In this document: in pieces, positions 7,131-15,137 of the stretch
Numbering within the stretch: position 1 is the stretch's first letter
How the letters are laid out: every line of letters begins with the position of its first letter
Assembly: GCA_051004675.1 (NCBI GenBank)
Contig: JBPCKC010000108.1
Span: forward strand, 1-39,549
Origin: JBDTSW01 sp051004675
GTDB lineage: Bacteria > Actinomycetota > Thermoleophilia > Solirubrobacterales > 70-9
Reading direction: 5' to 3'
DNA: 39,549 nt
Notes under the pieces: model-generated
What the model saw: the letters and a program-made list of their open reading frames with translations, nothing else
Told to the model about the DNA's origin: nothing
Databases searched by the model: none
Translations under genes and position numbers: made by a program

Positions 7131-8333
7131 TCAGCAGCGGGCTCTCCGGTACCGCACGAGCCAGACAAGCGGCACGGCGATCAGCAACAGTGCGGCGAGG
7201 GCTCCCAGGGCCAGCAGGCCCCAGGCGCCGAGGCGCTCCCCCGGCAGGTCCGCGTCGATGCGCTCGATCAGGCTCGCGGCGTCCTCGGAGCGCGTCGCCA
7301 CCAGGGGCACCCGCGCCTCCTCGGCGCCGTCCACCGTGATCACCGCATCCCCCAGCTGGTCACCCCGGGCGATGGGGCCCTCGACCGCCACCGGCACTCC
7401 TTCGGCGCGGACCTCGACCTGCTCGTCCCTGCGAACGGTCAGGCCCACTGCACGCGAGGCCTCGAGCGGGACCGTGACGTCGCGGTCGAGGATCCCGGCC
7501 TCCCCGAGGAGCTCCCCCGCCGCGAGCACCCGCTCCTTCCGGTACAGGGAGAGGCCGTAGCGCAGGAGCTCGAGCGTGCCGTCGTCGCGGGCCTCCTCCG
7601 AGGGGGCCCCGATCAGGGCCGAGACCACCGACACCTCGCCACGGGTCGCCGATCCCACGAGCACGTAACCCGCGCCGTCGGTGTAGCCGGTCTTGACCCC
7701 GCTCACGAACGGAAGCTCGCGTACGAGGTTGTTGCGGTTGGCGACGCGCCGTGTCTTCTCCCCCTCGGTCAGGGTGATCTCGGCCGTGTCTACCACCCGG
7801 CGCAGGAACGGATCGGCGCGGAGCTCGATCGCCAGCTCGGTGAGGTCGGTGACGGTCGTGAACTGGCCCACCGCATCGAAGCCGATCGGGTTCTCGTACG
7901 AGGTCTCGTCCAGGCCGAGGCGGGCCGCCGCGCGGTTCATCGCGGCGACGAACGCATCCTCGGAGCCCGAGACGGCGACGGCGAGCGTCTGGGCGGCGTC
8001 GTTGCCGCTCGCCAGCAGCAGGCCGTAGAGCAGGTCGTGCACGGAGACGCTCTCGCCGGCACGCAGACCCATCAGCGACTCGGCGGCGCCGGCGTCGTAG
8101 GGCGCGGCAGTGACGATGTCGTCGAGTTCGAGCTCGCGGCGCGCGAGCAGCGCCGTCATCAGCTTCGTGGTGCTCGCCATGGGAAGGTCGCGGTGCGGCG
8201 CGCGGGCCGCGAGAACGTCACCGTCGGCCGCGTCGACAACCACCCAGGAGGCGGCATCCGGGCGCGGCGGCTCCCCTTCGGCCCCGTGGGCGGGCGCGGC
8301 GAGCAGGGCCAGCGCCGCTGCCAGCCCAGCCAA
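7131..8333 (-). CDS. D-alanyl-D-alanine carboxypeptidase (S11 serine peptidase)
   Basis: Trims the terminal D-Ala of peptidoglycan stem peptides outside the membrane. All three penicillin-binding motifs are present: STTK (about residues 54-57), SGN in LLASGNDAA, and KTG in SGVKTGYTDG. A PBP5-like C-terminal beta domain follows, then a C-terminal membrane helix and a basic tail (VRYRRARC) that would anchor the enzyme. The frame stays open upstream to 8777, but that stretch is antisense or out of frame to the LysM gene. TTG at 8333 gives a short hydrophobic signal peptide (GLAAALALLAAPAHG) and lies 14 bp after the LysM stop. The signal peptide lacks the usual basic N-terminus, so the exact start is uncertain. 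Confidence 0.88.
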   Translation of the reverse strand: MAGLAAALALLAAPAHGAEGEPPRPDAASWVVVDAADGDVLAARAPHRDLPMASTTKLMTALLARRELELDDIVTAAPYDAGAAESLMGLRAGESVSVHDLLYGLLLASGNDAAQTLAVAVSGSEDAFVAAMNRAAARLGLDETSYENPIGFDAVGQFTTVTDLTELAIELRADPFLRRVVDTAEITLTEGEKTRRVANRNNLVRELPFVSGVKTGYTDGAGYVLVGSATRGEVSVVSALIGAPSEEARDDGTLELLRYGLSLYRKERVLAAGELLGEAGILDRDVTVPLEASRAVGLTVRRDEQVEVRAEGVPVAVEGPIARGDQLGDAVITVDGAEEARVPLVATRSEDAASLIERIDADLPGERLGAWGLLALGALAALLLIAVPLVWLVRYRRARC

Positions 8334-8347
8334 GAAGGCCGGCCTGG

Positions 8348-8701
8348 CTATTTCTGAGGCTCGGGCCGCAGCAGCAGCGCCGCGCCCGACGGCAGCGCCT
8401 GGGCGTCGATCTCGGGGTTGAGCTCCTCGATCCGCTCCACCGAGACGCCCAGCTTCACGGCGATCCCGCCGATGGTGTCGCCCGGCTGCACGACGTAGGT
8501 GTCCGGCGGGCGTTCGGGCTGCTGCTGCTCGCTGGGGGGGTTTTTGCCCGCCTTCTTCGAACCGGAGTCCGTCGCGTCGGAGCCCGAGATCACCAGGTAG
8601 AGGGCCACGGCCGCCGCGCCGACGGCGAGGACGGCGAGGATCCGCGCGACCCACCGACCCAGGCTCGCCCGCCCTGCTGCGTTCGTCGTGCTGCTTTCCA
8701 T
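8348..8701 (-). CDS. Membrane-anchored LysM-domain protein
   Basis: 117 residues: a short cytoplasmic N-terminus, one membrane helix (about 17-40), a Ser/Lys/Pro/Gln-rich linker, and a single LysM domain (about 68-113; TYVVQPGDTIGGIAVKLG, then IEELNPEID and LPSGAALLL). LysM binds N-acetylglucosamine chains, so the domain would sit in the cell wall. It is directly upstream of the D,D-carboxypeptidase, which suggests a shared wall-remodelling role, perhaps recruiting that enzyme. ATG start at 8701. A TACCAT box about 40 nt upstream could be an internal promoter. Confidence 0.88.
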   Translation of the reverse strand: MESSTTNAAGRASLGRWVARILAVLAVGAAAVALYLVISGSDATDSGSKKAGKNPPSEQQQPERPPDTYVVQPGDTIGGIAVKLGVSVERIEELNPEIDAQALPSGAALLLRPEPQK

Positions 8702-8755
8702 TCGAGGCCCCGTCGCTTTGCGATGCGCCGCGAGGGCCGACGATGGTACGGGCTA

Positions 8756-9568
8756 TCAGCCGTCCGTCAGGCTCCACAGCTGCGCTCGCAAGGCTTCTGC
8801 CGCGGCGGCCGGATCCTCGGCGCCCGCGATCGAGCGTGAGGCGGGGACGAGGATCGAGGCCGGATGCTCACCGAGGGCCGGTCCCAGCGCCGCCGGGTCG
8901 CCGCCCTGGGCGCCGAGGCCAGGGATGAGGAAGACCGCGGAAGGCATCAGCTCCCGCAGCCTCCCGAGGTGCTGCGGCTCCGTCGCCCCCACAACCGCGC
9001 CCATCCCCGACAGGCCGGACCGGCCCACGAGCCTCTCGGAGCGCTCGGCGACCATCGCCGCGATGCGCTCGTGGAGAGGAACGTCCGGCGTGGGGAGGTC
9101 GAAGAGGTCCGCGGCCCCGGGGTTCGAGGTCCGGACGAGGACGAAGAGCCCGGCGCCGCCGTCCTCCGCGGCGGCGACGAGCGGCTCGATCGCGTCGCCC
9201 CCCAGCAAGGGGCTGGCGGTCGCGGCGTCGGCGCCGAGGCCCGGCTGCTCGCCGAAGAGGGCCTCGCCGTATGCGGCGGCGGTCACGGGCACGTCCCCGC
9301 GCTTGCCGTCCGCGATCACCAGCAGGCCGGCCGCCCGGGCGCCCGCGACGACCTCCCTGAGCGCCTCATAGCCGGGGGCCCCCAACCGCTCGAAGCACGC
9401 GAGCTGGCACTTGACCGCCACGCACGCCTCGCCGGCTGCCGCAATCAGCTCCCGGCACCGAGCGCTGACCGCGGCGCCGTCGCCCGGCGCCGGATCGAGC
9501 CCGAGACAGACCTGGCTGCGCCGCTCCTCGACCAGAGCGGCGAGCCGATCTGCGAACGGCTCCGTCAG
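8756..9568 (-). CDS. pyrF: Orotidine 5'-phosphate decarboxylase, type 2
   Basis: Makes UMP from OMP. The catalytic D-x-K-x-x-D motif is intact (Asp87, Lys89, Asp92 in ADGKRGDVP), and the length of 270 residues fits type-2 PyrF. The first conventional start codon (GTG at 9421) would remove conserved sequence (FADRL, QVCLGLDP), so translation must begin upstream. The only candidate is CTG at 9568, which overlaps the HU stop as CTGA, a variant of the common ATGA/GTGA coupling, with a purine-rich AAGGGGGG just before it. Linkage to a DNA-binding protein gene recalls the pyrF-mihF pair of other actinobacteria. The gene is certain; the CTG start is an inference. Confidence 0.92.
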   Translation of the reverse strand: MTEPFADRLAALVEERRSQVCLGLDPAPGDGAAVSARCRELIAAAGEACVAVKCQLACFERLGAPGYEALREVVAGARAAGLLVIADGKRGDVPVTAAAYGEALFGEQPGLGADAATASPLLGGDAIEPLVAAAEDGGAGLFVLVRTSNPGAADLFDLPTPDVPLHERIAAMVAERSERLVGRSGLSGMGAVVGATEPQHLGRLRELMPSAVFLIPGLGAQGGDPAALGPALGEHPASILVPASRSIAGAEDPAAAAEALRAQLWSLTDG

Positions 9569-9840
9569 CCCCCCTTCACGGTCTTCTTGAGGCTGGCGCC
9601 GGCGGAGAACTTCGGAACCTTGCCGCCGGGGATCGTGATCCGCTCCTGGGTGCGCGGATTGACGCCCTGTCTGGGCCCGCGCTCGGCGACGCTGAACTTG
9701 CCGAAACCGGTGAAGCTGATGTTCTCTCCGTTCTTGAGCGCCTCGGTGATGCCGTTGAGCACGGCGTCGAGCGCGTCGGACGCCGCCTTCTTGCTCTCGA
9801 ACTCTCCGGCGATCCTGTCTACGAATTCACCCTTGGTCAT
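9565..9840 (-). CDS. HU-family DNA-binding protein
   Basis: A 91-residue histone-like protein that bends and compacts DNA as a dimer. It has the HU pattern: helical N-terminal half (MTKGEFVDRIAGEFESKKAA), the turn FTGFGKFSVAERGPRQGVN, and the arm NPRTQERITIPGGKVPKF. It lacks the long lysine/alanine-rich tail of mycobacterial HupB. The ATG at 9840 has a strong AGGAGG (9846-9851), spacing 5. It is the first gene of the operon leading to pyrF, LysM, carboxypeptidase, sugar kinase and methyltransferase. Confidence 0.97.
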   Translation of the reverse strand: MTKGEFVDRIAGEFESKKAASDALDAVLNGITEALKNGENISFTGFGKFSVAERGPRQGVNPRTQERITIPGGKVPKFSAGASLKKTVKGG

Positions 9841-9870
9841 TTCTTCCTCCTCTGGTCTGGACGGGCGTAG

Positions 9871-9898
9871 AATCTAACGTGTGCCGCAGCGGATCGAA
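9871..9898 (-). promoter_or_regulatory. Promoter of the HU operon
   Basis: On the minus strand TAGATT (9876-9871) is a good -10 box and TTCGAT (9898-9893) a weak -35, spaced 16 bp. The -10 lies 30 bp before the HU start. The -35 and spacer are inside the first copy of the tandem 17-bp repeat. Confidence 0.5.
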
Positions 9899-9916
9899 GG
9901 CCGCAGCGGATCGAAG
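9883..9916. repeat. Perfect 17-bp tandem repeat over the HU promoter
   Basis: GCCGCAGCGGATCGAAG occurs twice head to tail at 9883-9899 and 9900-9916 with no spacer. The first copy covers the HU -35 and spacer. It could be a two-site operator or an UP-like element, or a recent slippage duplication. Confidence 0.8.
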
Positions 9917-9917
9917 C

Positions 9918-9951
9918 ATTCCGTCCCGTGCCCGCGAGCGCGGGACGGAAT
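9918..9951. other. Perfect 11-bp stem hairpin in the HU/GT4 divergent region
   Basis: ATTCCGTCCCG (9918-9928) is the exact reverse complement of 9941-9951, with a 12-nt GC-rich loop. No U-run follows on either strand, so it is not a simple terminator. It would lie in a leader of the GT4 gene or act as a palindromic protein-binding site next to the tandem repeat. Confidence 0.6.
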
Positions 9952-9992
9952 CAATCGACCGGCGCATCGCGTGTGCTATCCACGCCGGGGCG

Positions 9993-11162
9993 ATGGCAAC
10001 CATCGGACAGCGCGGCGGGGAGGCGAGCGGCGAGCGACCGCTCGAGGTCGCCCTGCTCAGCCCGTGCTACTGGCCCGAGGTGCGCCGAGGGGGCGAGCGC
10101 CTCACCCGCGTCCTCGCGGACGGGCTGCTGGCGCGGGGCCAGCGCCCGTCCTTGATCACCAGCCACCGCGGGCCTCCCAGCCGAGCCGTCGAGGACGGCA
10201 TGGAGGTCCTGCGGCTGCCGCGCCCTCCCCACCGCTGGCTCGCACGGCTCGGATTCGAGGACTACCGGTCGCACGTCCCCCTGGTCTACGCGGCGCTACG
10301 CGCGGGCTCCGCGGACGTCGCCCACGCGATGTTCCCGACCGATGCCCTCGCGGCCGTCCGCTGGGCGGCGCGGACACGCCGGCCGGCCATCCACACATAT
10401 CTGGGCGTGCCCGACCCCGGGTGGCTGCGCTCGCGGCGGCTACGTCGGCGGACGCTGGGGCGCGTCGTGCGCGAGGCCGACGCGGTGGTCGCGATCAGCC
10501 GCTACGCCGCCGCCGCCTTTCGCGAGTCCTTCGGCTACGAGGCACCGGTGATCACGCCCGGGGTGGACCTCGGCGTGTTCCGGCCGAGCGGCGCCCGAGC
10601 GCCGTCGCCGACCGTCCTGTGCACCGCCGCAGCGGACGAGCCGCGCAAGCACGTGGGCCTGCTGGTCGAGGCGTTCGCCAAGGTCCGGCGCGAGCGCCCG
10701 GAGGCGCGCCTGCTGCTCTCGCGCCCGAGAGACCCGGCAGCCGCCCGCGCCGCCGGCGTCGATCCCGGCGCCGCCGGTGTCGAGTGGGCCGACCTCGACT
10801 CCGCCGACGCGATCGTGCGCGCGTACAGCGAGGCCTGGGTCACGGTGCTCGCCGCGCCGAACGAGGCGTTCGGTCTCGTCCTCGCCGAGTCGATGGCCTG
10901 CGGGACCCCGGTGGCCGGGCTCGCGCGGGCCGGGATCCCGGAAGTCGTCGACCGCGAGGAGGTAGGGCGCCTGTTCGAGCCGCTCGAGGCGGGACCCCTG
11001 GCCCAGGCGATCCTCGCGGCCATGGAACTGGCTACCGACCCCGGGACCGCCGCCGCCTGCAGGGCGCGCGCCGAGGAGCTGTCGGCGGACCGCAGCGCCG
11101 AGCTCTACCTGCGCCTGTACCGGGACTCGCTGGCCCGGCGGGCACGCCGGGCTGCGGGCTGA
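9993..11162 (+). CDS. GT4-family glycosyltransferase (GT-B fold)
   Basis: 389 residues with two Rossmann-like domains. The N-terminal one (EVALLSPCYWPEVRRGGERL) would bind the acceptor and the C-terminal one the nucleotide sugar, with the E-x7-E motif EAFGLVLAE near residue 290 and the following SMACGTPVAGLARAGIPEVV. It would work on the cytoplasmic membrane face, adding a sugar to a lipid-linked glycan. ATG at 9993 was chosen because the longer frame from 9879 runs through the tandem repeat and hairpin and has no conserved sequence. It is the first gene of the glycan island; the GT-C gene follows after 22 bp, with its own -10 box. Donor and acceptor are unknown. Confidence 0.85.
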   Translation: MATIGQRGGEASGERPLEVALLSPCYWPEVRRGGERLTRVLADGLLARGQRPSLITSHRGPPSRAVEDGMEVLRLPRPPHRWLARLGFEDYRSHVPLVYAALRAGSADVAHAMFPTDALAAVRWAARTRRPAIHTYLGVPDPGWLRSRRLRRRTLGRVVREADAVVAISRYAAAAFRESFGYEAPVITPGVDLGVFRPSGARAPSPTVLCTAAADEPRKHVGLLVEAFAKVRRERPEARLLLSRPRDPAAARAAGVDPGAAGVEWADLDSADAIVRAYSEAWVTVLAAPNEAFGLVLAESMACGTPVAGLARAGIPEVVDREEVGRLFEPLEAGPLAQAILAAMELATDPGTAAACRARAEELSADRSAELYLRLYRDSLARRARRAAG

Positions 11163-11172
11163 CCGCTCGCGA

Positions 11173-11178
11173 TACGTT
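11173..11178 (+). promoter_or_regulatory. Leaderless -10 box (TACGTT) before GT-C gene
   Basis: TACGTT ends 6 nt before the GTG at 11185, with no ribosome-binding site between. Transcription would start at or next to the start codon. Confidence 0.5.
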
Positions 11179-11184
11179 CCCGCC

Positions 11185-12363
11185 GTGAGCACGCGGGGCC
11201 GGCAGATCCTCTGGGCCCTGATCGCGGGTGGAGTGCTTGCGCGGCTGTTGCTGGCGTTCGGCTGGATCGGGCTGGCGTACGACATCGAGTCCTACGCGCT
11301 CGTGGTGGAGAGCCTGCAGGGCCACGACCCGCTTTCCCTCTACGTCGAGATGAGCGCTGGCGGGGCCAACCGCTGGCCCTACCCTCCCGGCTACTTCGCC
11401 TGGCTGCTGGTCGCCGACTGGGTCACGGTCCCGGGCCTCCTCCCGTTCCACGGGCTGGTCCATCTGCCCTCGATCGCGGCGGACGCGGCGCTCGCCTGGA
11501 TCGTGCAGGCCTACCTCGGCGACCGCGGCGCCGACGAGCGCACCCGGCTCGCCGCTGCTGCCCTGGTCGCCTTCGGCCCGTCCTTCCTGTTCGTCTCGGG
11601 CTACGAGGGCCAGCTCGACACGTTCGCGATCCTGCCCGCCGTCGCGGCGCTGCTCGCATGGGAGCGGCTGCCGGGCGGGCGGCGCGCGCCGGTGGCCGGG
11701 CTCCTGATCGGGGCGGGGGCCGCGCTCAAGACCGTGCCGTTCCTGCTCCTGCTCGCGCTCCTGCCGCTGTCCCGCGGCCGGCGGGAGGGTGCCACCCTGC
11801 TCGCCTGCGCCGTCGCCGTCCCGCTCGTCCTGCTGGCGCCCTGGCTCGCCGCCGAGCCACAGGGCACCTACGACGCCCTCCGCTACAGCGGCGTGCCCGG
11901 GCTGGGGGGGCTCTCGCTGCTCGCGCAGCCCGACCTCGCGGAGGCCTGGCTCGTCACCGACCGCTTCCAAGTAACCGGCCTCACCGAGCTCCTGATCGAC
12001 GTCCGCTTCGCGATCCTCGTGGCGGCGATCGCCGCCGTCGCCGCCTTCCTATGGCGCCGGCGCCCCGAGCCCGCGACGGCGGCGCTGGCCCTCTGGCTAA
12101 CGGTGTTCGTGTTCGGGGTCAACTTCGGGCCCCGCTACCTGGTCTGGGCGCTGCCGTTCATGCTGATGGCGGGGCGCCTCCGGGAGGCGGCCCTGCTTCA
12201 GGCCGTCACCTTTCCCGCCGCGGTGCTCCTCGCCACGCGGCTCTGGAGCGCCGAGTGGGTGGCGATCCCGTACGTGGTCATCATGCTCGGCCTGCTCGCC
12301 TTCTTCCTCTGCTGGCTGGTCGTTCTGATCCGGCAGGTCCCCCGGTCCCGAGCGAGCGGGTGA
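11185..12363 (+). CDS. Polytopic GT-C glycosyltransferase-like protein (GT87-like)
   Basis: 392 residues with about 10 membrane segments. Early loop residues YDIESY and the RWPYPPGY and GYEGQLD motifs resemble mannosyl/arabinosyl-type GT-C enzymes of the GT87 group, which use polyprenyl-phosphate sugars outside the membrane. It is a clear paralogue of 18213-19418 (shared PYPPGY, LPFHG, IAADAA, ERTRL and GQLD blocks). GTG start at 11185, likely leaderless. Its last 83 bp overlap the end of the convergent gene at 12281-14449. Assignment to GT-C is good; the exact family and substrate are inferred. Confidence 0.75.
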   Translation: MSTRGRQILWALIAGGVLARLLLAFGWIGLAYDIESYALVVESLQGHDPLSLYVEMSAGGANRWPYPPGYFAWLLVADWVTVPGLLPFHGLVHLPSIAADAALAWIVQAYLGDRGADERTRLAAAALVAFGPSFLFVSGYEGQLDTFAILPAVAALLAWERLPGGRRAPVAGLLIGAGAALKTVPFLLLLALLPLSRGRREGATLLACAVAVPLVLLAPWLAAEPQGTYDALRYSGVPGLGGLSLLAQPDLAEAWLVTDRFQVTGLTELLIDVRFAILVAAIAAVAAFLWRRRPEPATAALALWLTVFVFGVNFGPRYLVWALPFMLMAGRLREAALLQAVTFPAAVLLATRLWSAEWVAIPYVVIMLGLLAFFLCWLVVLIRQVPRSRASG

Positions 12364-14449
12364 CGAGCAGGACGTATTGCTCGTCGCCGGCGACCCGCGT
12401 GAAGCCCGCTGCCTTCGCCCAGCGTGCCTCGCGTGGATGGCGGCTGACGACCAGCGGACGCGGGCGGTCGAGGTCGGGGTCCTGGACCCGGCCGACCAGG
12501 AGGACGTCGTAGCCTCCTCGTTGCAGCGCCTCGCGAAAGGCATCCGCCCGCGTGTACTCCCGTAGCTGCCCGTCGACGATCGGTCCCACGTAGGCGACGT
12601 CGTTGCCGAGTTGCGGGCCGAACATGCCGTAGGTCGCCACGAACGTCGGTGCCCAGCCGCCCGCGATCGCGACCCGGTGGCCGTCCGGGGCGTTTCGAAG
12701 CACCCAGTCGAGCACCCGGCTCTGCCCGTTAAAGCGCGAGTCGTAGTACGCCTGCTGGTCCGCGTAGCCCGCGGCGGCGGCGGCGGCCAGCGCCACAAGC
12801 GCCGCGGCGCCCGCGGCAGCCCGGCGCGAGGGCCCAGCCAGGCGCCGCCAGGCGGCAACCCCCAGCGCTCCGAGGCCGGCGGTGACCGCTAGCGCCAGCA
12901 CAGCCCGTCCGATCTGCAAGGCCGTGAGCCCGTAGCCGGCGGCGAGGCTGATGATCACCGCCAAGAGCGCGGCCGCCTCGGCGGCGAGCCGGCCTCTCCC
13001 GAGACGGGTCAGGGCCCAGGTCGTGGCCGCGGCGCCGACGAGGAGGGCGGGCATCAGCCAGCGCGCGTTGCCGCCGACGATGTGCGGGAGGATCAAGTCC
13101 TCGAAGCCCTGCGCGCTCGCCGGCGTGATCGCGTATGCGGCGACGAGCCCAAGTGCCGCCGCCGCCAAGCCGAGCGGAATCCCGTCGGACGGCCGACCGC
13201 CTGCGCGCCGTGTCAAGCCCAGCGCGATCGCGGCGAGGGTTCCGATCAAGATCACGAGCCCTGGGGCCCCGATCACGTCGGCGTAGCTGGGCAGGATCGC
13301 CTCGCGCCAGACGCCGGGCTGGTCGAGCCGGTCAACTATCGTCAGCCCGATCTTCTCGATCAGGATGTCCCGCGGCGCGTCGAGGACCGTGACGCCGAAC
13401 GGCGCGACCTTGATCGGATAGAGCGGGTTTCCGGTGAGGACCGCGTTGCGCACGAACCAGTAGCCCCCGGCGGCGATCACCACCGCGCAGAGAACCCCGG
13501 CCTGGCGCAGGACCCGCCGTGCCGGCAGCCTCGCGAGCAGCAGGCCCCCGGCCCAGACCGCGACCACCACCAGGACCGAGGAGATGCCGTACCAGCGCGA
13601 GCCGAACGCGAGCCCGAGGCCCAGCCCGGCCATTACAACGTCGGCGGTCGACCCGGTGCGGATGCTCCGCAGCAAGAAGAGCAGCCCGGTCGCGAAGGTC
13701 GCATACATGAAGACGTCCGGTTTGATGTGCTGTAGCGCGGGCACGCTGATGGCCTCGATCGACACGGTGAGCGCGGCGATCAGGGCGGCGATCGAGACCG
13801 GGGCTCGGAGCTCGCGGCCGATCGCGTAGACGCCGAGCCCCGTCATCCCGAGCAGCGGCAGGGTCGGGAAGCGGACGAACGCGTCGCCGCTCCAGGGGAG
13901 GATCGAGGCGAGGTAGACGAGGTCGCCGTTGTTGGGATAGGTGCGGATCTGAAACAGCGGCGCGAAGGCACCGGTGTCCCAGAGCGATTCGGTGCGGATC
14001 CAGTGGGCGATCCCGGGCAGTCCGAAGGTGAGCGAGTCGATGTGGGCCGGGGCGACCGTCGCGAGCCCGGCGAAGATTGCGACGGCGTAGATCGAGACCG
14101 CGGCCACCGCGCCGCCGGCGACCAGCAGCGAGATCCGGCTCGCCACGAACAGCGGCGGCGGCGGCGGCGATCGGTCCGCGAAGCCGGGGCGAGCGGGAAC
14201 GGCATGGACTGCGGCCGCGGCCACCAGGGCGGTGGCCAGCACCCCCGCGCGCGTGAGCAGGTCGAGCGACCCCGGGACGATGTGCACGAGGAGCAGCGCG
14301 CCCAGGAAGAGCAGCGCGAGGGCGACGGCCCGCTCGACGCCCGCCAGCTCGGGCAGGCGCCGGCGGAGCACGACCCAGGCCACGTAGGCGGCGGCGCCCC
14401 AGATGCCGCAGAAGAAGGCGAGTCCGGCCAGATACTCCCCGGCTTCCAT
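12281..14449 (-). CDS. Large polytopic membrane glycosyltransferase (GT-C/GT39-like)
   Basis: 722 residues: about 12 membrane helices, then a soluble C-terminal domain of ~150 residues (from about 570; NGQSRVLDWVLRNAPDG, IAGGWAPTF, YDVLLVGRV). The first large loop has AHIDSLTFGLPGIAHWI and the pattern WDTGAFAPLFQIRTYPNN, placed like the GT-C active-site loop. ATG at 14449 was chosen because it overlaps the stop of the upstream GT2 (TGATG); the longer frame to 14578 reads through that gene. The last ~27 codons are antisense to the end of the GT-C gene on the plus strand and carry no conserved sequence. It is the last gene of a five-gene minus-strand operon. Function within the glycan pathway is inferred. 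Confidence 0.72.
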   Translation of the reverse strand: MEAGEYLAGLAFFCGIWGAAAYVAWVVLRRRLPELAGVERAVALALLFLGALLLVHIVPGSLDLLTRAGVLATALVAAAAVHAVPARPGFADRSPPPPPLFVASRISLLVAGGAVAAVSIYAVAIFAGLATVAPAHIDSLTFGLPGIAHWIRTESLWDTGAFAPLFQIRTYPNNGDLVYLASILPWSGDAFVRFPTLPLLGMTGLGVYAIGRELRAPVSIAALIAALTVSIEAISVPALQHIKPDVFMYATFATGLLFLLRSIRTGSTADVVMAGLGLGLAFGSRWYGISSVLVVVAVWAGGLLLARLPARRVLRQAGVLCAVVIAAGGYWFVRNAVLTGNPLYPIKVAPFGVTVLDAPRDILIEKIGLTIVDRLDQPGVWREAILPSYADVIGAPGLVILIGTLAAIALGLTRRAGGRPSDGIPLGLAAAALGLVAAYAITPASAQGFEDLILPHIVGGNARWLMPALLVGAAATTWALTRLGRGRLAAEAAALLAVIISLAAGYGLTALQIGRAVLALAVTAGLGALGVAAWRRLAGPSRRAAAGAAALVALAAAAAAGYADQQAYYDSRFNGQSRVLDWVLRNAPDGHRVAIAGGWAPTFVATYGMFGPQLGNDVAYVGPIVDGQLREYTRADAFREALQRGGYDVLLVGRVQDPDLDRPRPLVVSRHPREARWAKAAGFTRVAGDEQYVLLVTRSLGTGGPAGSERPASRGRRRAGRA

Positions 14450-15132
14450 CAGCCGGTCAGGCGGCAGCGCACCAGCGTCCGCAGCACGCGGAGCCCGTCC
14501 ACGGCGGTGAGCTTCTTGCCCTCCTCGTCGCTGCGAGCCTTGTAGTGGACAGGCAGCTCGAAGATCCGCTCTCCGCACTGGATGAGGCGGGCTGCGATCT
14601 CCGCCTCGATCGCGAACCCGGGCTCGCGCAGGGGGAGCGAGCGGAAGAGCTCGGTGCGGATCGCCTTGTGGCAGGTCATGAGGTCGCGGATGTAGACGTT
14701 GAACAGCACGTTCGCCGCCAGGGTCACGGCCCGGTTACCGAGCACGTAGAGGAACGAGTGGCTGGTGTAGCCGCCGAAACTGCGCACCCCGAAGACGGCG
14801 TTCGAGGCCCCGTCGACGAGCGGCGGCAGCAGCAGGGCGAGGTCGTCCGGCGAGTACTCGAGGTCGGCGTCGAAGATCGTCGCGTACTCACCTCGCGCCT
14901 CCGCCAGCGCGGTGCGCACCGCGGCGCCCTTGCCGCGGTTCTCGGAATGGCGCAGCACGCGGGCGCGATCGCCGAGCTCGTAACGGTCGAGGATCTCGGA
15001 GGTGCCGTCCGTCGAGCCGTCGTCGACGATGATCAGCTCGTGCTCGACCGGAAGCTGGGCGTCGAGCACACCGGCGACGGCACGCTCGACGGTCGCGGCC
15101 TCGTTGTAGACGGGCATGAGAACGGAGAGCAT
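14449..15132 (-). CDS. GT2-family glycosyltransferase (polyprenyl-phosphate sugar synthase-like)
   Basis: 227 residues, a single GT-A domain: LSVLMPVYNEAATVERAV at the N-terminus, IIVDDGSTDGT, then the DxD-type metal site in FDADLEY. Size and pattern match soluble DPM1-like enzymes that move a sugar from a nucleotide to polyprenyl phosphate. That fits the downstream GT-C gene, since GT-C enzymes use such lipid-linked donors. It starts 5 bp after the methyltransferase stop and its own stop overlaps the next start (TGATG). Confidence 0.82.
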   Translation of the reverse strand: MLSVLMPVYNEAATVERAVAGVLDAQLPVEHELIIVDDGSTDGTSEILDRYELGDRARVLRHSENRGKGAAVRTALAEARGEYATIFDADLEYSPDDLALLLPPLVDGASNAVFGVRSFGGYTSHSFLYVLGNRAVTLAANVLFNVYIRDLMTCHKAIRTELFRSLPLREPGFAIEAEIAARLIQCGERIFELPVHYKARSDEEGKKLTAVDGLRVLRTLVRCRLTG

Positions 15133-15137
15133 CTCGC

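Noticed and set aside
9120..9140. GGGGTTCGAGGTCC, another T-loop-like string
   Set aside because: It lies within conserved pyrF coding sequence and has no cloverleaf partner.
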